From positions 20,607 through 84,606 of the forward strand of contig NZ_JAMXOT010000104.1 of NCBI RefSeq assembly GCF_024220515.1: a DNA stretch of 64,000 bases. The letters run 5' to 3'. This stretch comes from Oscillatoria sp. HE19RPO. Its GTDB lineage: Bacteria; Cyanobacteriota; Cyanobacteriia; Cyanobacteriales; Laspinemataceae. How positions within the stretch are numbered: the first letter of the stretch is position 1; every line of letters starts with the position of its first letter. Positions 27,466-35,588 of this stretch are shown here, in pieces. The notes beneath the pieces were generated by a model that saw only the letters and a list, made by a program, of their open reading frames with translations, was not told the origin of the DNA and did no database searches. A program made the position numbers and the translations under genes.

Positions 27466-27589
27466 ATACGGAATCCGGTTGTCAAGGTCTATAAAAACCC
27501 GCAGGCTCAAGGCTGGGGCGTTTGCGGACAAAGCCTGCCTACGCAGGCTACTCCATAAAAACGACTTTTCATACCCGGATTTGGTATTA
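27466..27589 (+). repeat. TIR repeat element, family 1 copy C
   Basis: It runs from ATACGGAATCCGGTTGTC at 27466 to ACCCGGATTTGGTATTA at about 27589. The ends are inverted copies (ATACCAAATCCGG versus ATACGGAATCCGG). The middle contains the family sequence TAAAAACCCGCAGGCTCAAG and a hairpin CCTGCCTACGCAGG. Its 3' end shares TTA with the neighbouring family 2 element. No ORF is present. Confidence 0.75.
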
Positions 27590-27866
27590 GGGTATTCCAA
27601 CAAATAAATCCTCCTTGCTTTGATGCGATCGCACCTAACAAGACTCTATTTAGGGAACTCCAAAAAATAAAATCTCCAAAACCTTCGTTCGTAGATCAAC
27701 AGAGTAGCCCCGTCAATGTAGGGGCGCAATGCTTGCGCCCCTACATGAACGTTTGGAGGATTTATATTTTGCAATCCCCTTAGCCCGCGCAGGCGGGCTT
27801 CGTCCGTGTAGCCCCAGGCTTCAGCCTGTGGGTTTTTTGGACATTTTATTTTTTGGAGTTCCCTTA
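27587..27866 (+). mobile_element. family 2 element interrupted by a nested second miniature element
   Basis: The outer element begins TTAGGGTATTCCAACAAATA at 27587 and matches E1 closely up to GACTCTATT at 27650. It resumes at TAGCCCGCGCAGGCGGGCT (27781) and ends GGAGTTCCCTTA at about 27866. Between 27651 and 27782 is a foreign segment. It starts TAGGGAACTCCAAAAAATAA and ends TTTATATTTTGCAATCCCCT plus TA. Its ends are about 28-bp imperfect inverted repeats, and TA is present at both junctions. The inner element holds a hairpin, GTAGGGGCGCAA with TTGCGCCCCTAC. Confidence 0.8.
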
Positions 27867-28044
27867 GAGGCGATCGCACTCCGACTCCCGACCCGTTTTC
27901 TGCTCCCTGTGGCCCTCCCCACCCCTCAACCCGAGGCATCGATTTCCTCGAAACCATCCCCCAATCGAGACAAATTTTCGGGCAGTCCCACCCCCACCGC
28001 CACTGCCCTTCACTCAGTTTTCAGAAAATTTTTAGATTAGGGGG

Positions 28045-28074
28045 TTTAAAATTTTTCAGGTTTCCCCCTATAAT
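28045..28074 (+). promoter_or_regulatory. candidate psbD promoter
   Basis: TTTAAA at 28045-28050 and a consensus TATAAT at 28069-28074 are separated by 18 bp. They lie about 130 bp upstream of the psbD start, leaving a 5' leader of roughly 120 nt. The leader ends with TTGGAG ten bases before the ATG. Confidence 0.5.
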
Positions 28075-28205
28075 GAGAAACATAGTAAAGAAACGTAAAC
28101 TCTTGAGCTGCAATCGCCCATTTTCTGCTATAGCAGGCAGAACCCTTGGGTGAAAACGCTCAGAAAGAGTTAAGCGTAGTCATATTTATTTGGAGATTTT
28201 GCGTT

Positions 28206-29264
28206 ATGACGATTGCAGTCGGACGCGCACAGGCAGAGCGAGGATGGTTTGACGTCCTCGACGACTGGCTAAAACGCGATCGCTTCGTCTTTATCGGTTG
28301 GTCTGGCCTATTACTCTTCCCCTGCGCCTACCTCGCAGTGGGAGGCTGGCTGACCGGCACCACCTTCGTCACCTCTTGGTACACCCACGGATTAGCTTCC
28401 TCCTATTTAGAAGGTTGCAACTTCCTCACCGTAGCCGTTTCAACTCCCCCGAACAGTCTGGGACATTCCCTCCTGTTCCTCTGGGGTCCTGAAGCCCAAG
28501 GAGACTTCACCCGGTGGTGTCAACTCGGCGGTCTCTGGACCTTCGTCGCCCTGCATGGGGCCTTTGGTCTGATTGGCTTCTGCCTGCGTCAGTTGGAAAT
28601 TGCCCGCCTGCTAGGGATTCGTCCTTACAACGGACTCGCCTTTACCGGACCCATTGCGGTGTTCGTCAGCGTGTTCTTGATGTACCCCTTGGGTCAATCA
28701 GGCTGGTTCTTTGCTCCTAGCTTTGGCGTCGCAGCAATTTTCCGATTCCTACTTTTCTTCCAAGGGTTCCATAACTGGACCCTCAACCCCTTCCACATGA
28801 TGGGAGTGGCCGGTATCCTGGGCGGTGCACTGCTGTGCGCCATTCATGGAGCCACCGTGGAAAACACCTTGTTTGAAGATGGTGAAGGTTCCAACACCTT
28901 CCGCGCCTTTGAACCCACTCAGGCGGAAGAAACCTACTCGATGGTGACCGCTAACCGTTTCTGGTCCCAAATTTTTGGGGTCGCTTTCTCCAACAAGCGC
29001 TGGTTACACTTCTTTATGTTGTTCGTACCAGTAACTGGCTTGTGGATGAGCGCGATCGGGGTCGTTGGCTTAGGTTTAAACCTGCGTGCTTATGACTTCG
29101 TGTCTCAAGAACTGCGGGCTGCGGAAGACCCTGAATTTGAAACCTTCTACACGAAGAATATTCTTCTGAACGAAGGGATTCGGGCTTGGATGGCTCCGGT
29201 TGACCAGCCTCACGAAAACTTCGAGTTCCCTGAAGAAGTTCTACCTCGCGGTAACGCTCTGTAG
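28206..29264 (+). CDS. psbD: photosystem II reaction centre protein D2 (solitary copy)
   Basis: From ATG 28206 the protein is 352 residues, the standard D2 length; the open frame upstream to 28146 is not needed. All core features are visible: the start [31 protein letters not shown] (His 117 region), RPYNGLAF (the redox Tyr), [14 protein letters not shown] (chlorophyll and quinone-site His) and [11 protein letters not shown] (iron His). psbC does not follow; a terminator comes 40 bp after the stop. In cyanobacteria the main psbD overlaps psbC, so this is a separate psbD2-type copy. Several positions ([27 protein letters not shown]) differ from what I recall as common D2. Confidence 0.97.
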   Translation: MTIAVGRAQAERGWFDVLDDWLKRDRFVFIGWSGLLLFPCAYLAVGGWLTGTTFVTSWYTHGLASSYLEGCNFLTVAVSTPPNSLGHSLLFLWGPEAQGDFTRWCQLGGLWTFVALHGAFGLIGFCLRQLEIARLLGIRPYNGLAFTGPIAVFVSVFLMYPLGQSGWFFAPSFGVAAIFRFLLFFQGFHNWTLNPFHMMGVAGILGGALLCAIHGATVENTLFEDGEGSNTFRAFEPTQAEETYSMVTANRFWSQIFGVAFSNKRWLHFFMLFVPVTGLWMSAIGVVGLGLNLRAYDFVSQELRAAEDPEFETFYTKNILLNEGIRAWMAPVDQPHENFEFPEEVLPRGNAL

Positions 29265-29304
29265 AAATTTCCTGAACTCACCCGAGTTTTTAGGTTGATT
29301 TAGT

Positions 29305-29335
29305 CAAAACCCCTACCGAATGGTAGGGGTTTTGT
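29305..29335 (+). terminator. rho-independent terminator of psbD
   Basis: AAAACCCCTACC and GGTAGGGGTTTT form a stem with loop GAAT. The stem is closed by A/T pairs and ends in a T-run, which is typical of an intrinsic terminator. It lies 41 bp after the psbD stop. Confidence 0.85.
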
Positions 29336-29533
29336 GTTAAAAAGCAGGGGTCACTTCCCCTGGACTTCTTCATCCAGGCGTTTCCGCCGAGTTTGGACGC
29401 CCCACACTTGCGGAAAAAAATTAGCCAGATAAAAAACAGCAGGGTTGGGAAATTTTCAATTTCCTGTGTTATGCTAGGTGACATAAAGCTTATAGAAATA
29501 AAACCCGCTTAGGGTAAACAGGAGGTGATGCCT

Positions 29534-29605
29534 ATGCCAGATAGTAGTAAACGCATGGGTCATCAGATTGGAGTAAATCGGCTGTGGGCCGGGGCTGTTC
29601 TCTAA
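29534..29605 (+). CDS. candidate small ORF (23 residues) with perfect Shine-Dalgarno
   Basis: ATG 29534 is preceded by AGGAGGT at a seven-base spacing, the best ribosome binding site in the window. The frame gives MPDSSKRMGHQIGVNRLWAG and then AVL before TAA at 29603. No family is recognised. The coding RNA is predicted to pair with the structured region behind it: CAGATTGGA at 29564-29572 with TCCAATCTG at 29685-29693. The peptide may be a leader that controls the RNA, or the ORF may be fortuitous. Confidence 0.45.
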   Translation: MPDSSKRMGHQIGVNRLWAGAVL

Positions 29606-29771
29606 CAACTCGCTTTAGTCCCTTTGGGATTAAAGAAAATCCTTGAGAACTAGGCTGGTTGGGAGTTCCTCCCGGCAGTCAGATTCCAATCTGAAGACCA
29701 ACTAGACCGCTTTCACCCTCAGCGTCATAGTGAAAACTAAGCGCACCCGGTGAGAGCGGATAGTTTTTTTT
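29606..29771 (+). ncRNA. candidate structured RNA ending in terminator stem
   Basis: Visible stems are CTTTAGTCC with GGATTAAAG (29613-29635), GGGAG with CTCCC (29661-29673), and TTTCAC with GTGAAA. An 11-bp closing stem, CCGCTTTCACC (29707-29717) with GGTGAGAGCGG (29749-29759), is followed by a T-run at 29764-29770. It has no protein-like frame. It may be a small RNA or a riboregulator for the pterin dehydratase gene that starts 128 bp further on. No known riboswitch consensus was recognised. Confidence 0.5.
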
Positions 29772-29898
29772 AAGCCCGTGTTAAATCTTTTCGGCAATTT
29801 ATAGAGAAAAATACTGGGGGGAGCGCAAACCCGAGTCCGGGAAAAAATTCGCTTAACCCTCTTATGATTGAATTATTGAAGTCAACAGGGAGAATCAG

Positions 29899-30180
29899 AT
29901 GGCTCAGTTGTTAACAGAAACAGAAATTCAGGATCGGTTGATTCAACTTGGGGGATGGACCCGAGAGGGAAAAATCTTGCAGTGTGAAAGAAAATTCAAA
30001 GATTTTATCGAGGCGATCGCCTTTGTCAATCAATTAGTTGACCCCGCCGAAACCGCCGGACATCACCCAGACCTGGAAATTTCTTATAATAAAGTCACCA
30101 TTAGCTTAACGACTCATGATGCTGGGGGCTTAACCGAAAAAGACTTTCAGATGGCCCAGACTATCTCCGAGTTGAAATGA
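29899..30180 (+). CDS. phhB: pterin-4a-carbinolamine dehydratase
   Basis: A 93-residue protein with the PCD fold and active-site motif AGHHPDLEISYNKVTISLTTHDAGGLTEKD, in which the two His of GHHP and the later His are catalytic. It dehydrates 4a-hydroxytetrahydropterin and recycles pterin cofactors. In cyanobacteria members are also linked to photosynthesis-related functions, but nothing here shows that. The ATG at 29899 has GGGAGAA upstream at proper spacing. It stands alone on the plus strand behind the candidate structured RNA. Confidence 0.92.
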   Translation: MAQLLTETEIQDRLIQLGGWTREGKILQCERKFKDFIEAIAFVNQLVDPAETAGHHPDLEISYNKVTISLTTHDAGGLTEKDFQMAQTISELK

Positions 30181-30258
30181 GTTACCCTCCCTGACAGAGT
30201 GGGTGGAGACGGATTAAATTCTCCTAACAAAATTTTTGTGATAAACTGTGCCAATCAG

Positions 30259-30480
30259 TAAACTACAGATGTAGCATCAGCGCACTCTGGAGTTGTTCTA
30301 AGTAGGAGGAACGAATTGATGGGACTTTCGACTCCGTAGGGCCTTGCTTTGGGAGCCAAAATAGGTCCATCATTTAGGAGACATGAATTTGAAACAATCA
30401 AAAGGAAGGTCTCAACTCAGGGAAAATGTTTCTGGCAAAACCAGGAGCGGTCCCCCCTCCAAAAAGAGGGTCCTTTTTTT
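30259..30480 (+). ncRNA. candidate structured RNA with leader peptide and terminator
   Basis: This 220-bp segment has an AGGAGGA followed by a tiny ORF, ATG 30319 to TAG 30339 (MGLSTP). GATGGGAC (30318-30325) can pair with GTCCATC (30365-30371). A second ATG at 30383 with TTAGGAG upstream opens 47 codons. A strong terminator, CCCTC-loop-GAGGG with TCCTTTTTTT (30455-30480), lies inside that frame. This fits an attenuated or purely RNA transcript better than a gene. The function and family are unknown. Confidence 0.4.
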
Positions 30481-30986
30481 GGGAGTTTCCCCAAGTAACC
30501 GGCTGACCTATAACCTCGAACTCTAGGTGCTAACCCCCGATCAAGGTCAACAGCGATCGCCATTGAATGGGTTGGAAGCTTATGGGAAATGGGATTGATT
30601 CTCCCATCTGGATCTCCTGAATGTACGGGACCCCACTCCACCAAGTCTGGAACCTTAGTCCAGCAGTCCCTTCTTGATAGTCTCGGGTTTGAATAGGCTG
30701 ATATTCTTTAAGGCCAATTGACAAAGCTTTGTCAAAGTGCCTCTAAAGGCTGAAGACAAATACCAATACCCGGGGGATTGCAATTGCGGTTACTTTATGA
30801 TAGGGAAATCTGATTGTCCTGGCCTGTCACTCATGGGCTGTTAGGTAGAGTTAACCATTCAAATCGTGCTTGTTTAACCGGGCTACGGCGATAAAGCCTT
30901 AGAGTTAACGCAGGAGTCTCACATGATTGAAATTGTTTCCACAGGTAGACCGTTATTGTTAAGGGCCTCTCGATCGCCGAATAAGA
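30481..30986. other. gene-free spacer upstream of HD-GYP gene
   Basis: No convincing gene is seen over 500 bp. A minus-strand frame of 64 codons starting with TTG at 30724 and a plus-strand 25-codon frame starting ATG 30923 (MIEIVSTGRPLLLRAS) exist. Neither shows a domain. The latter has GGAG nine bases upstream and could be a short leader of the next gene. Confidence 0.45.
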
Positions 30987-32768
30987 TTGACGGAGAATAA
31001 ATGGAATAGCGCCGCCTTTCCTCCCTGGTTTAAAGAGCTAGGGCTTCCAGGCATCCGGTACTTTCAGGTGAATTCAGGTAAAGCTGTGAACAGCGATCCG
31101 ACAGTAAAGCATCACTCCCTTGGGGTATTGCATACCCCGGAATTAAGCAACGAATATGTAACGAGAGCGGAATTAGTCGAAGAGCTATTAGATATTGGCG
31201 CAGCGCTTTCGAGTACCTATGACTTGGGAGAGTTGTTGAGCCTAATTTTAACAAAGAGCCGAGAACTGACCTGTAGCGATGCAGGGAGCGTTTACCTGGT
31301 CGATCACACCGATGAAGAAGTCCCAAAGTTGTTGTTTAAGGTAGCACAGAACGATTCTCTGCCTCAAGTTTCATTTCAGGAATTCGCCATACCCCTAACG
31401 CCTAAAAGTTTGGCCGGTTATGTCGCCCTTACTGGAGAAAGCCTAAATCTCGCCGATGCCTACGCCTTGCCACCCACAGTCCCTTATCAGCTAGAGCGCA
31501 GTGTCGATCGAGATCTGGACTACTCGACTCGTTCGGTCCTGGTGCTGCCTATGCAAAACCGTCAGGGGGAAATGATCGGCGTACTCCAACTGATTAATCG
31601 TAAGACTCAGGCCGATGTGGTCGTCACTCCAGAAAACGTGACCGAAGTCACGCAGTCTTACTCAGAATGGGAAGAGCGCATCGTCAGAAGTTTGGCATCC
31701 CAAGCTGCGATCTCCATTGAACGAAATCATCTGCAAGAAAGTATTGAACATCTGTTCGAGGGTTTTGTAACCGCATCGGTGCAGGTCATTGAAGCACGGG
31801 ATCCCTGTACCTTTGGACATTCTGAGCGGGTAGCCGAACTGACCGTTCGCCTCAGTCAAGAGGCCAATACGGTGACAACTGGACCCATGCGAGATGTCAA
31901 GTTTAGCGTTCGTCAAATCCAAGAAGTCCGCTATGCAGCGTTGTTGCATGATTTTGGCAAAGTTGGCGTCCCTGAAGCGATTTTAGTGAAGCAGAAAAAG
32001 CTCTATCCATCACAACTAGAGGTGATCCGCCATCGCTTTGCCTTAGCGGAGCGAACGATGGAAATGGAATGCGCTCAAAATAAGTTTAGGTATTTGATTG
32101 AGCATCCCTCGCACCTTCCTCGCCACCCCGAAAACGCCTGTTCTCATTGTCAGGAGTTGCAGGAATTAGACCGTCAACTCCAAGAGAAGATAGAGCAACT
32201 GAATAGTTACTGGAAACTCTTGTTAGAGGCCAACGAACCGCGTATTCTCGCGGAAGAACCCCTGGCGCGCCTCCGAGAACTGTCTCAACAGATCTATCGA
32301 GATGTGGATGGTCAATTGAAGCCCTTGATCGATCCTGATGAAATTACTCAACTGTTGATCCCGAAGGGGAATCTGACCCCAGAAGAACGCTTGTCTATTG
32401 AATATCATGTGACTCATACCTATGAGTTTTTGAAGCGCATTCCCTGGACCCGGGATCTCAAAGATGTGCCGAAGATCGCTTTCGGCCATCATGAAAAGAT
32501 AGATGGCTCCGGCTACCCAAGGGGATTGAAAGGAGATGAAATTCCGATCCAGGCCCAGATTATGACCATTGCTGATATTTATGATGCGCTCACCGCAGGC
32601 GATCGCCCCTACAAGAGAGGATTGCCTGTAGAAGCGGCCCTCAGAATTCTCCGGGAAGAAGCCATTCATAACAAAATCAACGCGGACCTGTTGGAGTTAT
32701 TCGAGCATCGTCAAGTTTTTTCAGTCCTGGGCCACTCTCCAGAGGTCGTCACCCTCGAAAGCGCTTAA
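30987..32768 (+). CDS. GAF and HD-GYP domain protein (probable c-di-GMP phosphodiesterase)
   Basis: A protein of about 593 residues from the TTG at 30987; a later GTG start is possible because no good ribosome binding site is visible. Residues about 70-245 form a GAF domain (LLDIGAALSSTYDLGELLSLIL, then SVLVLPMQNRQGEMIGVLQLINR). Residues about 255-590 are HD-GYP, with GHSERVAELT, LLHDFGKVGVPE and HHEKIDGSGYPRGLKGDEIP. An insert of about 140 residues between the HD and GYP halves contains Cys and His (NACSHCQELQELD). HD-GYP enzymes hydrolyse cyclic di-GMP; GAF would gate this with a small ligand or chromophore. Confidence 0.88.
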   Translation: MTENKWNSAAFPPWFKELGLPGIRYFQVNSGKAVNSDPTVKHHSLGVLHTPELSNEYVTRAELVEELLDIGAALSSTYDLGELLSLILTKSRELTCSDAGSVYLVDHTDEEVPKLLFKVAQNDSLPQVSFQEFAIPLTPKSLAGYVALTGESLNLADAYALPPTVPYQLERSVDRDLDYSTRSVLVLPMQNRQGEMIGVLQLINRKTQADVVVTPENVTEVTQSYSEWEERIVRSLASQAAISIERNHLQESIEHLFEGFVTASVQVIEARDPCTFGHSERVAELTVRLSQEANTVTTGPMRDVKFSVRQIQEVRYAALLHDFGKVGVPEAILVKQKKLYPSQLEVIRHRFALAERTMEMECAQNKFRYLIEHPSHLPRHPENACSHCQELQELDRQLQEKIEQLNSYWKLLLEANEPRILAEEPLARLRELSQQIYRDVDGQLKPLIDPDEITQLLIPKGNLTPEERLSIEYHVTHTYEFLKRIPWTRDLKDVPKIAFGHHEKIDGSGYPRGLKGDEIPIQAQIMTIADIYDALTAGDRPYKRGLPVEAALRILREEAIHNKINADLLELFEHRQVFSVLGHSPEVVTLESA

Positions 32769-33507
32769 TCACCCCGATCCCATCACAGCTAATGGCTCTT
32801 CAGCTTTCTTAAAACCTCTTGATTCAGGCGATCGGGGAACTCCAAAATCTTAATTTCAGTCATCCCTGGGAGCCTATTGCCTCAGATCGAGCATTGGCTG
32901 GCCCTGAACCGAAAATTTTCAGTAAAAATAGGGTTTATTTGCCCTTGAAGTAGAAAAAAAACACCATAGAACTGAACCGTTCAAGGGTTACCATCGGTCG
33001 CAAGAAACAACAAAGACTTGCAAATATCCGGTTCCAATCGAAGTAAATCTGTTAATCTATAACAGAAGTAAGCAGCCACTATCTCGCTGACTATATAATG
33101 AGTCGAGAGTTTGTCAGAAGCAATAGGCCCTCCAGCCAACTCCGAAACCAGCTTGATCCGGTTACTAAAAACCCGATCAGAAAACCGAGCCGTCGGATTG
33201 AGGATTTTACATCCTCATCCTTGATGGGGCTAGTTTTTCCATCGGGGAGATTAATGATTGGAGGGGATGCCTCTGGTTCTAGGCTCTGCCGTAGCACCCC
33301 CACCCTAGGTAGTGGGGACCTATAACTGTTCCGGCTAAAAATCTATATCGGTGCAGTTGAGAAGTGGATATAACCCATCAAGGGGTTAAGAGCAATGAAA
33401 CAGCTCTGAATTTCCTTCTTTTGGCTTGTTATCTCCTGTCTGAAAGATTGAGGAGAGACGCGAGTCAAATCGTTTAGATAATTAAAGGTGTGAGGAGAAG
33501 AGGGAAA
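32769..33507. other. gene-free spacer before porin gene
   Basis: About 740 bp without a believable ORF. It ends with GAGGAGAAGAGGG just before the porin start. The same GGTGTGAGGAGAAGAGGG leader precedes the second porin, so the duplication included the translation start region. No clear promoter can be assigned. Confidence 0.5.
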
Positions 33508-35262
33508 ATGTCTAAAGTATTGTGGAATTCTCTGTTGGTTAGTCCAGCAGTTTTAACGTCAGCGTTAGTTGGAGCGGCCTTAGCGTCCGTGGTGGGCGCA
33601 CCGGAAGCGATCGCCTCCGAAACCCAAGCTGATTCTATGCCCGTGGCCCAAGCCAATGAGTTGGCTGCACCCACTGCATTTTCAGCAGGCGGATTTGACC
33701 TAATCGCCCAAGTCCAACAAGACGCACCGTCGGCCACCGAAACCGCCAACGTCTTACAACAACTCAATCAATACAGTCGGGAAGGGGGTGGCACCAATAA
33801 CATCGCCCAAGTTACCTCCGTGTCTCAACTCCGGGACGTGCAACCCACGGACTGGGCTTTCCAAGCACTCCAATCCCTGGTTGAGCGCTATCGCTGTATC
33901 GCCGGTTATCCCGATGGGACCTTCCGTGGGAACCGCGCCTTAACTCGTTATGAATTTGCCGCAGGTTTAAACGCCTGTTTAGAGCGCATCAACGAAATCA
34001 TTGCCGCCCAGCTTGAAGGGATTCTCAACAGAGACGACCTGTTAACCCTCCAGCGCTTAACTGAAGAGTTTGCCGCAGAACTGGCAACCTTGCGCGGTCG
34101 GGTAGATGCCCTCGAAGTGCGCGTCGCCGAAATCGAAGCTAATCAATTCTCCACCACCACCAAACTCTTTGGTGAATCTATCTTCGCCTTATCTTTAGCA
34201 GAAGGTGGAAACAGTGTCGGTGGCGATGTCGATAGCGGTGTTCAATTTGGCACCCGCACTCGGTTGAACTTCGATACCAGCTTCACAGGTGAAGATTTAC
34301 TCAGAACTCGACTCGAAATCAACAACCTCGATGCCTTCTCTGGCACCAACACCTTCACTCCCGAAGGGGACCTGAAATTTGGGGTTGACCCTTACCAATC
34401 TGGAGATACCACGGTCCGCTTAGATAGCTTGTTATATAGCACGACCGTTGGCCCTGCTAATGTTGTCTTTATGGCAAATGCTGGGGCAGCAGATGACTTC
34501 GCCAGCACCATCACCCCCCTCGACGGCGATGGTGGCAGTGGTGCTTTATCTCGGTTCGGGACCCGCGCTCCGATTTACAACATGGTTCGGGGTTCTGGGA
34601 TTGGTTTAACTTTCGATGCAGGCCCTGCAGAAGTTAGCCTCGGCTACTTAGCAGAAAATGCCTCGACTCCCACCCGTCGCAACGGTCTGACCGATGGCCC
34701 TTACGGAGCCTTAGCCCAATTGGTGTTTAAACCCGTTACGGGTCTGCAACTAGGTCTGACTTACGTGAATGCCTACCGTGGCGATCTGCTTACAGGTAGC
34801 CAGCTTGCTACTCCTACAATTTCTGGTCCCATTCGTGAAGATTCTCCAACATTGCGCTCTTACACCACCATCAGCAACGCCTATGGTGTTCAACTCGGCT
34901 ATGATACGGGAGCCTTTGCTGTCGGAGGTTGGGCCGGTTACACTAACTCTCGCATCCTAGACGAAGGTGTTAAAGGCGACTTGGGCATTTGGAACTGGGC
35001 CGTTAACTTAGCGGTTAACGCTGGACCTCCGGGCAGCCAATTAGGTCTAGTCGTGGGTATGGAACCTCGGGTCACCAACGATGATTTTAATGGAGCTCTC
35101 GAAGATACGGATACTTCTCTGCACGTTGAAGGGTTTTACCAATATCAACTGACGGAGAATATCGCCATTACTCCGGGCTTTGTCTGGTTGACCGCTCCAG
35201 ATCATAACGACCTCAACGATGATGTGGTCATTGGAACCATCCGGACCACTTTCCGATTCTAA
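33508..35262 (+). CDS. SLH-domain cyanobacterial porin (OprB-like), copy 1
   Basis: From ATG 33508 the protein has 584 residues and begins with a signal peptide (KVLWNSLLVSPAVLTSALVG). An SLH domain follows (VSQLRDVQPTDWAFQALQSL, YPDGTFRGNRALTRYEFAAG), which anchors the protein to the cell wall. A short coiled coil (LATLRGRVDALEVRVAEIE) leads to a beta-barrel that ends in Phe (RTTFRF), the typical outer-membrane signal. Cyanobacterial members act as general or iron-related outer-membrane channels. A paralogue lies 1.7 kb downstream. The ORF extension to a GTG at 33490 covers the ribosome binding site and is rejected. Confidence 0.9.
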   Translation: MSKVLWNSLLVSPAVLTSALVGAALASVVGAPEAIASETQADSMPVAQANELAAPTAFSAGGFDLIAQVQQDAPSATETANVLQQLNQYSREGGGTNNIAQVTSVSQLRDVQPTDWAFQALQSLVERYRCIAGYPDGTFRGNRALTRYEFAAGLNACLERINEIIAAQLEGILNRDDLLTLQRLTEEFAAELATLRGRVDALEVRVAEIEANQFSTTTKLFGESIFALSLAEGGNSVGGDVDSGVQFGTRTRLNFDTSFTGEDLLRTRLEINNLDAFSGTNTFTPEGDLKFGVDPYQSGDTTVRLDSLLYSTTVGPANVVFMANAGAADDFASTITPLDGDGGSGALSRFGTRAPIYNMVRGSGIGLTFDAGPAEVSLGYLAENASTPTRRNGLTDGPYGALAQLVFKPVTGLQLGLTYVNAYRGDLLTGSQLATPTISGPIREDSPTLRSYTTISNAYGVQLGYDTGAFAVGGWAGYTNSRILDEGVKGDLGIWNWAVNLAVNAGPPGSQLGLVVGMEPRVTNDDFNGALEDTDTSLHVEGFYQYQLTENIAITPGFVWLTAPDHNDLNDDVVIGTIRTTFRF

Positions 35263-35361
35263 AACCAGCAATTGGAATCAACCCCTGGGCTAAATCCAGG
35301 GAATTCGATTCCGGATGCTACCTTGGTCTTAAGCTTTTGAAAACTGGGTAGCCCAGATATT

Positions 35362-35397
35362 GAAACCCCCCTAATTAATTAAGGGGGGTTTCTTTTT
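35362..35397 (+). terminator. rho-independent terminator of porin copy 1
   Basis: GAAACCCCCC and GGGGGGTTTC form a strong stem over TAATTAATTAA, followed by TTTTT. It lies 100 bp after the porin stop. Confidence 0.8.
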
Positions 35398-35449
35398 AAT
35401 GGGTTTGTCTGGAGAAAATTTGATGGATTTCTACCCTTGTTATCAAGGA

Positions 35450-35588
35450 ATTCGGTTATCGACATAAAAACCCGCAGCCAATCCAGCGAGGCTATACTAA
35501 CACGCTTCGTAGCCCGGGGCGCAGGGCTATAGCCCACCTGTGCAGTTTCATAGAGTAAACCGACTTGAGACTATCGGATTTGGTATTA
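35450..35588 (+). repeat. TIR repeat element, family 1 copy D (degenerate)
   Basis: It runs from ATCAAGGAATTCGGTTATCG to ACTATCGGATTTGGTATTAG, with the family internal sequence ATAAAAACCCGCAG. The ends are weakened relative to copies B and C, which points to an older insertion. Confidence 0.55.

Noticed and set aside
29265..29500. psbC expected behind psbD
   Set aside because: No CP43-like frame follows. A terminator and a non-coding stretch are there instead.
30383..30526. 47-codon frame with a good Shine-Dalgarno
   Set aside because: A strong intrinsic terminator lies inside the frame, so it is treated as part of a candidate RNA rather than a gene.
30530..30724. Minus-strand 64-codon frame (TTG start)
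   Set aside because: Its composition is plausible, but it has no ribosome binding site, no ATG and no family; not enough to call a gene.
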